5,084 nucleotides of DNA. Source: Clostridia bacterium. GTDB lineage: Bacteria > Bacillota > Clostridia > Christensenellales > Borkfalkiaceae. The notes beneath the pieces were generated by a model. The model was not told the origin of the DNA. It was given only the letters and a program-made list of their open reading frames with translations, and did no database searches. Positions 1 to 5,084 of this stretch are shown here, one piece after another. The position numbers and the translations under genes were made by a program. Location: NCBI GenBank assembly GCA_017457345.1, contig JAFTHR010000166.1:1-5084 (forward strand), written 5' to 3'. The stretch's first letter is position 1. Every line of letters starts with the position of its first letter.

Positions 1-475
1 GAGTGGGGCTCTCTTCCACGCCCACGCCGAGATCGGCGCTACTAGCGGCGGAAAAGCCGTGCTCTTCCGCAACGCTCGTATGCAGGGAGTCGGGTTGCCC
101 GTTTCCGTTTTCCACGATCTTAGGCGAGCCTTCGCTTTCAAGTTCGGCAACGAAACTATCGAACGCTTTTTCACGTTCTTTTTTCGCCTTTGCCGCAGCA
201 CGGAGTTTTTCCACCCCTGTTCCGCGGTCTTTCTCGCCGCCTTGTTTCAGCCCGCCCGTAGGCGTATTGTCCGCTTCCCTTTGCGCTTTTTCGAGTTCTT
301 TAAGCCGTTGACTACGCTTGGTAAACTCCGACTGCAACGCCTCGTAAGCGCGTGCCAGGGCGTCTACGTTTTTAAACTTGCCGAGCACCGCCGAGCCTTT
401 TTCTTCTTCCACACTACTTCCTTGCTCCGTCCGGGTTGTTTCTTCTTCGCAAACGTTATCCTTCAATTCTTCCAT
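1..475 (-). CDS. Putative scaffold-type head-assembly protein, N-terminal 158 residues (runs off the left edge)
   Basis: An open frame begins with ATG at 475 and runs without a stop to the window edge. AAGGAG at 483-488 lies 7 nt upstream, and the portal stop codon is only 14 nt away, so it belongs to the same operon. The product starts with an acidic segment (residues 1-27), then a helical stretch at about 31-62 containing KFKNVDALARAYEALQSEF and KRSQRLKELE, then a Gly-rich break (about 72-87), a Lys/Ala/Glu-rich helix (about 89-112) and a low-complexity tail. It has no signal peptide or membrane segment. The segment at 31-62 resembles small charged proteins that often sit between portal and capsid genes in Firmicutes phages; I recall this from family knowledge and have not searched it. 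A scaffold or capsid-assembly role is inferred from position and composition. The C-terminus is not visible, so a protease-scaffold fusion cannot be excluded. That it is a gene is firm; the function is moderate. Confidence 0.72.
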   Translation of the reverse strand, partial: MEELKDNVCEEETTRTEQGSSVEEEKGSAVLGKFKNVDALARAYEALQSEFTKRSQRLKELEKAQREADNTPTGGLKQGGEKDRGTGVEKLRAAAKAKKEREKAFDSFVAELESEGSPKIVENGNGQPDSLHTSVAEEHGFSAASSADLGVGVEESPT

Positions 476-489
476 ATTTTCTCTCCTTT

Positions 490-2376
490 TTATTTCGTTA
501 ACGCACTTTTATGCGCTTTAATGTGTTCGTTAAACCGATCTTTCACGCTCGTGCCGTATTTTTCAAACGCCTTCTTCCCCTCTTCCGAAAGCACGAACCG
601 CGTATGCTCTAACACGTGCGTTTCGTGAGAATCATATTCGTCCACTTCCACCTGTTTTTCAACGAGCGACAAATTCTCTTCCGTGGCTTTTGCAACGTGC
701 AAAGCGGTAATATCTTGCGCGTTTTCATAAGAACCGAAGCCAAACGCTTCTAAAAAGCGAACTTTGTTTTCCTTTGTCACCTTGCCGTCCTCACCACAAA
801 GCACACCCGCTTCTAAAAGTTTTAAAAGCGTTTCTCTCTTCATTTGCGGAGACGTGATTTCTTCCGTTTCAAACACGATATCGCTCGCCGATAAATCCCC
901 CGCGTTAAAATAATGCACTTGTACTTTCTTATTTTCGCCCGTCATAGTCATCAAACGGGTATCGCCTGCAAATTCACGGTAAAGCCTTAAAATATGCCTG
1001 CCAATTTCACGCACGGCGCTGTTTAAATGCCCCACCGTCATAGAAAGACGGGATTCGTCCTGCGCGAGCAAGAGTTGGAGTCCCGTAGCGCTCGTCACAC
1101 GAACGGGAGTGGAACTTTGCGATAAATCGCTTACCCCGCTCACAAGCGCAAACTCTTTTTCAAGCCACTCCTCTTCGGCGGAGAACTCACTCGGCACGTC
1201 CCCTAAGTTTAAAAGTTCGGGCGCTTTCCCGCCTTGACGATACACCACCACTTTCCCGGGTGCAAGCCCGTCTTCGGCAAGTTCGTCGGTATCTACCGAG
1301 CCGTCTTCTACCGCAAGTACGCCCATGGAAACTCTGTTCAAAAACTCGTGTTTTCGATTGCGGACGGCGTTATACGCACGCTGAACGGGAATTAGACGAT
1401 CGACCACGGAAGAAGCAAAGAACGCTCCCGGCAAACGCATACTATCCTGCTTTACGAACGGGAAAACACGCGTTCCCTTTTCGCCGTTTACGTACGGCAA
1501 CGGTCCGGTGTATAACAGTTTATTTCCCACCACGATTTCCAGTCTTCCTTCGGGGTATTCGCTCGTAGGAATTGTATATCGCTCGATTAGCATTTCGGCG
1601 TTTTCCATATTCGAAGTGGTTTTCCCAAACCATTCGTACGGCATTTTTCCCGCACTCGGCTCGCTATACGCTTTTGCATCGGCGCCTTCTAGCGTGCGTC
1701 CTTCCACCGTCACGCCGAATTTTTCTTTAATGTAATCTACGGATACTGCCTGCGCGTGAATTAAACTTTGCACGCTTTGCAAATCTTCGGCTGCAAGATT
1801 ATCGGGAAAAATCTCAAACGGCGAAACTGCCGTCACCGATACCTCCCCTTCGTACACAGGCTCGCCGCTATTAGAAACCGCTACCTGCCTACCGCCTTTT
1901 TCATCCCAGACCACTTTATAAAACGCCGTTCCGCAGATTTCCGACCACATAGTTGCCTTTGCGATCGTTTCATCCATTGCAATCCGTTCTTGCACGTACG
2001 AAAGCACGCCGGTGGCAAGTTTTGCCGATTTCACGTCGCTAGATTCATCCGAAAAGGCGCGCACTTTTAAATGCGGCCTCATTTGCGCAAGTTTTGAAAG
2101 ACGGCTTTCCACCGTGGGCGCAATATGGTTAAACACCCTTCTGGATTGCCAAAAAAAGGTTTTATCTTCCTGCTCCAAGCCACCGAACGGAGATACGTCG
2201 CAGTACTGGTTTCCGCTTAAAAAGTTCATATTCAAAACCCAACCGCTTTCCAGCCTACGGCGCGCTTCCCGCCTTGCTTCAAAGTCTGCACGCACGTTTT
2301 CCACGGTCGCTTTTTCTATGCGTTCGCGCTCCTTTTTCGTTTGTTCGTCCAACTCGTTTTCATCTTCGAAAAACAT
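490..2376 (-). CDS. Phage portal protein, P22-like type, 628 residues
   Basis: The portal forms the ring at one capsid vertex through which terminase pumps DNA and to which the neck and tail attach. Recognisable segments in order: a charged N-terminal helix (10-45) leading to GWVLNMNFLSGNQY (45-58); NHIAPTVESRLSKLAQMRP (83-101), typical of P22-like portals; TAFYKVVWDE (150-159); VSPFEIFPD (184-192); and FPFVKQDSMRLPGAFFASSV (305-324), leading into a long helix over RLIPVQRAYNAVRNRKHEFL. SATGLQLLLAQDESRLSM (429-446) starts another helical stretch. The C-terminal part is helical and charged, with a His-rich motif DSHETHVLEHTRFVLSEE (582-599). Length is within the usual range for this type. It starts 9 nt after the upstream stop, and its AAGGAG lies inside that gene's last codons, which suggests coupled translation. 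It appears full length and intact. The portal call is strong; the P22-like assignment is from remembered motif style. Confidence 0.9.
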   Translation of the reverse strand: MFFEDENELDEQTKKERERIEKATVENVRADFEARREARRRLESGWVLNMNFLSGNQYCDVSPFGGLEQEDKTFFWQSRRVFNHIAPTVESRLSKLAQMRPHLKVRAFSDESSDVKSAKLATGVLSYVQERIAMDETIAKATMWSEICGTAFYKVVWDEKGGRQVAVSNSGEPVYEGEVSVTAVSPFEIFPDNLAAEDLQSVQSLIHAQAVSVDYIKEKFGVTVEGRTLEGADAKAYSEPSAGKMPYEWFGKTTSNMENAEMLIERYTIPTSEYPEGRLEIVVGNKLLYTGPLPYVNGEKGTRVFPFVKQDSMRLPGAFFASSVVDRLIPVQRAYNAVRNRKHEFLNRVSMGVLAVEDGSVDTDELAEDGLAPGKVVVYRQGGKAPELLNLGDVPSEFSAEEEWLEKEFALVSGVSDLSQSSTPVRVTSATGLQLLLAQDESRLSMTVGHLNSAVREIGRHILRLYREFAGDTRLMTMTGENKKVQVHYFNAGDLSASDIVFETEEITSPQMKRETLLKLLEAGVLCGEDGKVTKENKVRFLEAFGFGSYENAQDITALHVAKATEENLSLVEKQVEVDEYDSHETHVLEHTRFVLSEEGKKAFEKYGTSVKDRFNEHIKAHKSALTK

Positions 2377-2385
2377 ACCTATTTA

Positions 2386-2727
2386 TCACTCCTTTTCCTT
2401 TTTCTTTTTGCTTTTCGGCACTGTTTTTTTCACAACGCTTTGCCCTTCTTGCCCCGTTTTCAAAAGCGCAAGCAAACGCAAGCGTTCCCGTTCCAACTCC
2501 TCGTCGGTCATCTTCTCCGTTTCCATTAGTCCACTCTCTCCAAGGAGCATTTGGACCGCCTTTAAATCGGGTGGAATATCCTTTCGTGTTTTTTTTCGTT
2601 TGGTGAGTTTGAGTTCGCCGTCGATTTCCGCGTACTCTTCCGTCACTTCCGCCACCTTACAACCAAGCGCCACTTTCAGTAGCGCTGCGTTTAGTTTTTC
2701 TTCGTCGCTCATATCCGTTTCGCTCAT
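2386..2727 (-). CDS. Terminase small-subunit-like packaging protein, 113 residues
   Basis: The ATG at 2727 is chosen because it overlaps the terL stop as ATGA and has AGGAGG 5 nt upstream. A longer frame opening with TTG at 2760 exists but lacks a ribosome binding site. The protein is soluble and mostly helical. SDEEKLNAALLKVALGCKV (7-25) and VTEEYAEIDGELKLTKRKKT (28-47) precede KDIPPDLKAVQMLLGE (49-64). This pattern, an 'ALGY-like' helix, a DGELK hairpin and a PPD motif before a helix, resembles the C-terminal part of Firmicutes phage small terminases (family knowledge, not searched). A further charged helix (73-90, DEELERERLRLLALL) and a Lys-rich tail (100-113) follow. No N-terminal helix-turn-helix is evident, which is unusual for a DNA-recognising TerS, and the gene follows terL. 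It may be a reduced TerS, an accessory factor bridging terminase and portal, or an unrelated protein. Confidence 0.6.
   Translation of the reverse strand: MSETDMSDEEKLNAALLKVALGCKVAEVTEEYAEIDGELKLTKRKKTRKDIPPDLKAVQMLLGESGLMETEKMTDEELERERLRLLALLKTGQEGQSVVKKTVPKSKKKKEKE
2389..2394 (-). promoter_or_regulatory. Portal ribosome binding site embedded in the upstream gene
   Basis: AAGGAG on the minus strand forms the last two sense codons (Lys-Glu) of the small packaging gene and lies 12 nt before the portal ATG, somewhat further than the usual 5-9 nt. Ribosomes ending at the tandem in-frame stops TGA TAA (2388-2383) would already cover this site, so portal synthesis is probably coupled to that of the small protein. 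Confidence 0.6.
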
Positions 2728-4172
2728 CCTTCCCTCCTCATATTTTTCACCTTTCGCCAAAGCCGTTCTTTATCCTTTTGAATGGCGGTCTTTTCGGGTA
2801 AAACCGCCACCTTTTTCGGTCTAGAAGCCAAATAATAGCGCATTTCGTCCAAGCAATGGTCGTCCGTTTTTCTAGGCACGTCTCCATTACCCCAAAAATA
2901 ACTTTTTAGTTCTCGAATTAGGTTAACGCAGGACGAAAATATATATAAATTCGGCAATCCGTTCTTGGTGTTTAAATAACTTTTCACCCGCGCAATCCCT
3001 GAAAATAAATCCTTATCCACGTCGGTATTCACTAAAATATCTCGCTCGTAAAAAAGTTCCGCCACGCTTTTAATGCCGGATAGCGTGCGCTGATTTGCCG
3101 CACTATCAATGAGCGCGCATATCCTACCTTTCCCATCTCGTTTCCAACCGAGCAAATCGCAAATTCGTTTAATCTCGTTTGCGTGATAATCCACGTCTTT
3201 CCCCGCCGCGAAGTGCTCGTACACAACGTACACGTTGTCGTCGAAATCCACGGCGTACCAATGCGCCGAAAGGGGGTTGTTGAGCCCAGGGTCAATGGAA
3301 ATGTTATCCTGCCACTCCTTAGGAATAGGAAACGGATCGATCACGTGCACGCTCTCTTCGAACTCCGGATACACGAGCCCTTCGCTCGGTGCAAACTTCC
3401 CAAACCTACGCGATTGCAATTGACCTTCGTCTAAACACCCTTCCATTAGCGCAATTTCTTCGGTGGAAAGATAGGGGTTATCGCTCCACTCCATAAACTC
3501 GTACCAAACTTCCGGATCGTTTTTTCGGTTCATAAAAATATCCGTATAGGTGAACGTTAACCCTTTTAAAGGCGTCATTGTTCCAAAAATCTCCCCGCGT
3601 TTATCCATTACGCGCATTCGGCACTCTAAATAAATATCTTTCGGCGGCTCTTCATCAAACCACACGAAATCAAGCGAAGCGCCTTGGAACTTTTCTCTGC
3701 CTTGATCGCAACTTTTAAAACCTATTTGCGAAACGCCGCCGAACACGTTCTTCACGCGAATAAAATCGATCACGCCGCTTTCGGGAGCATCCTTTCTACC
3801 GCTTTGCATTACAATTTCTTCAATCCAGTCCTTTCTCAAATAATGCAAAATCTTTTTTTGCGCCACGTCGCGTTGCACCTGCGCGGAAAGGGATACCACC
3901 CAACCCGAAACCCCGTTTTTATTCTCCTTATATGGGTGCACCCCGCGTGCAAGATAAACGCATTCCACCGCACCGCATTCCGTTTTCCCCGAACGATTCC
4001 CGCCGAACACCCAACGGTTGCGCTTTTTGGACTGATGAAACGCCAACTGTTTTTTGTGCACCTTCTCGCCCGTGTTATACCGGGCAAGGCTATCTTGGCT
4101 TTTCCTTCGTTTTTGCTCCCGCTCTATCCTTTGCACCGCTTTGATAATCGAATCGGTTTTTTGTAAATTCAT
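2724..4172 (-). CDS. terL: Phage terminase large subunit (packaging ATPase and nuclease), 482 residues
   Basis: This is the motor that cuts concatemeric phage DNA and pumps it through the portal using ATP. The N-terminal ATPase domain shows Walker A GGNRSGKT (57-64), Walker B DFVWFDEE (168-175) with D173 and likely catalytic E174, and the coupling motif GTMTPLKG (197-204). The bridge DNPYLSTEEI and the segment RRFGKFAPSEGLVYPEF (255-271) are typical of this family. The C-terminal RNase H-like nuclease shows ISIDPG with D294, LIDSAA with D356, and TDDHCLDEMRYYL with D437/D438 and D442, the expected metal-binding acidic residues. Length matches the roughly 450-550 residues usual for Terminase_6-type large subunits. 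AAGGAG at 4181-4186 lies 8 nt before the ATG. It is the first gene of the visible packaging operon, and its stop overlaps the next start by 4 nt. It appears intact. Similarity to the P22-like group, and so possible headful packaging, is inference. Confidence 0.96.
   Translation of the reverse strand: MNLQKTDSIIKAVQRIEREQKRRKSQDSLARYNTGEKVHKKQLAFHQSKKRNRWVFGGNRSGKTECGAVECVYLARGVHPYKENKNGVSGWVVSLSAQVQRDVAQKKILHYLRKDWIEEIVMQSGRKDAPESGVIDFIRVKNVFGGVSQIGFKSCDQGREKFQGASLDFVWFDEEPPKDIYLECRMRVMDKRGEIFGTMTPLKGLTFTYTDIFMNRKNDPEVWYEFMEWSDNPYLSTEEIALMEGCLDEGQLQSRRFGKFAPSEGLVYPEFEESVHVIDPFPIPKEWQDNISIDPGLNNPLSAHWYAVDFDDNVYVVYEHFAAGKDVDYHANEIKRICDLLGWKRDGKGRICALIDSAANQRTLSGIKSVAELFYERDILVNTDVDKDLFSGIARVKSYLNTKNGLPNLYIFSSCVNLIRELKSYFWGNGDVPRKTDDHCLDEMRYYLASRPKKVAVLPEKTAIQKDKERLWRKVKNMRREG
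2733..2738 (-). promoter_or_regulatory. Ribosome binding site deciding the start at 2727
   Basis: On the minus strand AGGAGG occurs 5 nt before the ATG at 2727, inside the last codons of terL (encoding Arg-Arg near the C-terminus). Together with the ATGA stop/start overlap (2724-2727) it fixes the start of the small packaging gene and points to translational coupling with terL. Confidence 0.8.
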
Positions 4173-4258
4173 TTCCCACTCTCCTTTTCACAAAACCTCC
4201 CATAAAGCGCAATTAAACGACAAAACTTCCTCTCTCGCGCGATATATAATGTACGGGT
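4173..4258. other. Divergent intergenic region between terL and the plus-strand cassette
   Basis: This 86-nt spacer is the longest gene-free stretch. For terL it supplies AAGGAG (4181-4186). For the plus-strand gene it supplies a TATAAT box (4245-4250) preceded by an 8-bp palindrome (4235-4242). I see no convincing minus-strand sigma-70 promoter, so the packaging operon may be read from further upstream, through the antisense of the plus-strand gene, or from a promoter type that I cannot recognise. Confidence 0.6.
4245..4250 (+). promoter_or_regulatory. Perfect -10 box (TATAAT) immediately upstream of the plus-strand gene
   Basis: TATAAT matches the sigma-70/SigA consensus 6 of 6 and ends 8 nt before the ATG at 4259. 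No good -35 is found at 16-18 nt upstream: the hexamer at 4222-4227 is AAAACT. ACGACA at 4217-4222 matches TTGACA at four positions but leaves a 22-nt spacer. If used, transcription would start at about 4256-4259, giving an mRNA with almost no leader. There is no TGn extension. The exact consensus and position are observed; function is inferred. Confidence 0.5.
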
Positions 4259-4960
4259 ATGAAAAAACTATTCTTGCTTTTAATTACCCTATCCGTTTGC
4301 CTATACTCCTGCGTTTTTCCACTAAAAACGGCATTTTGCGCTAGGCAGGTACGGGCTGAAACCCCTTCCGCTTATGCCTGCGTGCTTACAGACGGCGTTT
4401 ATTTTTACGCTAGCGACGACGTGCACACCGAATTATTCCTGCTCCCAAAAACCTATTTCGTTAAAGTATTACATAAAGGAACAGAGTTTACAAAAGTTGA
4501 GTATCAAACGGACGGTGAATACACAAAAAAACTAATCGGCTATTGCAAATCGGCAGACATAACCCCCGTGGATTTCACACCGAACGTTCCGTATTTAACC
4601 GCCACGTTTAACGTGGAGTACTCGGTAAACGGCGGCTCGCCAGACGATCCGTTTCTAACCCCCGTCACCATGCGCTGCACCTACTATGGCAGTTATTACG
4701 TAGGCTCGAAAACCTATTGCTACGTCCTTCGTGAAAACGATTTTGCGTACGTTCCGCTACCGAGCGGATTTACTTACGAAGAGAATACTGAATACGAAAG
4801 CCGTTTACCGAAAGCACCCGTTTCTACTTCAACCGAAACTACGGGGGGAAGCGGCGGAGTACAAATTGCTGCTATCGTAGTCATTTGTCTACTCGTTTTA
4901 GTGCTTGCCGCCCTCGTTGTAAAACCGAATAAAAAAAGCCCGTACGATCGCGAAGAGTAA
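4259..4960 (+). CDS. Exported, C-terminally membrane-anchored protein of unknown function, 233 residues
   Basis: I do not recognise an assigned function. The N-terminus MKKLFLLLITLSVCLYSC is a clear signal peptide core, with possible signal peptidase I sites after AFCA (residue 29) or VRA (33). LYSC at 15-18 is a poor lipobox because of the Tyr. The exported part (about 34-183) is rich in Tyr, Thr and Val and looks mainly beta-stranded. Its first section (38-106) reads like an SH3-type module: TDGVYFYASDD, LFLLPKTYFVKVLHKG, then IGYCKSADITPVDF. A Ser/Thr/Gly linker (187-200) precedes one membrane helix (201-221) and a short basic/acidic tail facing the cytoplasm. The topology is therefore type I. 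The signal peptide fixes the start, yet there is no Shine-Dalgarno sequence, unlike the phage genes nearby. The gene stands alone on the plus strand with its own -10 box and terminator, as expected of a phage moron or a host gene at a prophage edge. Roles in surface modification or superinfection exclusion are only possibilities. Confidence 0.85.
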   Translation: MKKLFLLLITLSVCLYSCVFPLKTAFCARQVRAETPSAYACVLTDGVYFYASDDVHTELFLLPKTYFVKVLHKGTEFTKVEYQTDGEYTKKLIGYCKSADITPVDFTPNVPYLTATFNVEYSVNGGSPDDPFLTPVTMRCTYYGSYYVGSKTYCYVLRENDFAYVPLPSGFTYEENTEYESRLPKAPVSTSTETTGGSGGVQIAAIVVICLLVLVLAALVVKPNKKSPYDREE

Positions 4961-4987
4961 GCCGCTTTGTTAGCGGCTTTCTTTTTT
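4959..4987 (+). terminator. Rho-independent terminator of the plus-strand gene
   Basis: An 8-bp perfect stem, AAGCCGCT (4959-4966) with AGCGGCTT (4972-4979), closes a 5-nt loop TTGTT and is followed by a T-rich run to 4987 (TCTTTTTT after the stem). It begins within the stop codon TAA (4958-4960). On the minus strand the hairpin is not followed by a T run, so it should stop plus-strand transcription only. Confidence 0.9.
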
Positions 4988-5084
4988 ACACGCTTCTTTT
5001 AGTTTTCTAACGAACGCAAGTTCCCTGCAAATCGTTGCCGTCTCCCTGCCCCGTTCCAACACTCTACACGCCGCCTTGAATAAA
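4970..5084 (-). CDS. Possible 3' end of a minus-strand gene (37 residues visible)
   Basis: A frame enters from the right edge and stops with TAA at 4972-4970. The visible residues are charged and probably helical, including RGRETATICRELAFVRKLKE, with Arg/Lys/Glu and several Cys. There is no recognisable family signature. It runs in the same direction as the phage operon and converges on the plus-strand gene, with its stop codon inside the terminator hairpin, so the two genes are packed with only 9 nt between their stops. A 115-nt open stretch can arise by chance (about one in six for a given frame), so this rests on the short length, the compact layout and plausible composition only. If real, it could be an upstream phage gene or the last gene of a neighbouring host operon. 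Confidence 0.4.
   Translation of the reverse strand, partial: LFKAACRVLERGRETATICRELAFVRKLKEACKKESR

Noticed and set aside
25..38. Inverted repeat CGCCGA/TCGGCG with a 2-nt spacer
   Set aside because: The loop is too short for a hairpin, there is no T tract, and it lies inside the coding sequence; it is explained by codon choice.
59..628. A 189-codon plus-strand open frame across the left end
   Set aside because: It lies antisense to the scaffold-type gene and the portal C-terminus. Its Phe/Ser/Leu-rich composition is what reading the reverse of Lys/Glu-rich codons gives, and the minus-strand genes have motifs and ribosome binding sites.
2386..2420. A-rich run near the end of the small packaging gene as a possible programmed frameshift site
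   Set aside because: No true slippery heptamer (A AAA AAG) is present. A -1 shift would add only about a dozen residues before a stop and would not join the portal, which is in the same frame.
2727..2760. A TTG start at 2760 giving 11 more residues on the small packaging protein
   Set aside because: There is no ribosome binding site and a 37-nt overlap with terL, whereas the ATG at 2727 has AGGAGG and an ATGA overlap.
2012..2824. A 270-codon plus-strand open frame
   Set aside because: It is antisense to the portal start, the small packaging gene and the terL end, is a Ser/Phe-rich shadow, and spans three well-supported minus-strand gene junctions.
4090..4203. A 37-codon minus-strand frame (ATG at 4203, also GTG at 4191 preceded by GGGAGG) in front of terL
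   Set aside because: It overlaps the first 83 nt of terL in another frame and has a highly basic, featureless product. The good SD-like GGGAGG makes a leader peptide conceivable, but there is no supporting evidence.
4213..4260. Possible minus-strand promoter for terL in the divergent region
   Set aside because: AT-rich hexamers on the minus strand (for example TTTAAT) lack a properly spaced -35, so I do not call a promoter.

Overview
The window is part of a tailed-phage genome, most likely a prophage or a phage contig from an uncultivated low-to-mid-GC Firmicute (Clostridia-like). This rests on the gene content, on strong AGGAG-type ribosome binding sites before the minus-strand genes, and on the style of the proteins. 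No host gene is firm enough to name a genus.

The left 4.2 kb is a DNA-packaging and head-assembly operon on the minus strand, read right to left. First is the terminase large subunit (4172-2724), with intact Walker A, Walker B and nuclease acidic residues. A small terminase-small-subunit-like protein follows (2727-2386), overlapping terL by ATGA. Next is a 628-residue portal protein of the P22-like type (2376-490). Last is the start of a charged, helical, probably scaffold-type head protein (475 to the window edge), behind which a major capsid gene would be expected. Gaps are 14 nt or less, so the four genes look like one transcript with translational coupling. TerL is the ATP-driven motor, the portal is the ring through which DNA enters the head, and the last gene probably helps assemble the shell. 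The small protein lies after terL, not before it as in the textbook terS-terL order.

The right end differs. A plus-strand gene (4259-4960) encodes a 233-residue protein of unknown function with a signal peptide, an exported domain, a Ser/Thr/Gly linker and one C-terminal membrane anchor. It has its own TATAAT box only 8 nt before the ATG, no Shine-Dalgarno sequence, and its own intrinsic terminator. This looks like a self-contained cassette (a phage 'moron' or a flanking host gene) set against the direction of the phage operon. A short minus-strand reading frame enters from the right edge and stops inside the terminator hairpin; it may be the end of another gene.

No tRNA, rRNA, CRISPR array, insertion sequence or convincing attachment site was seen. 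No gene-free stretch exceeds 300 bases; the longest gap is the 86-nt divergent region at 4173-4258.
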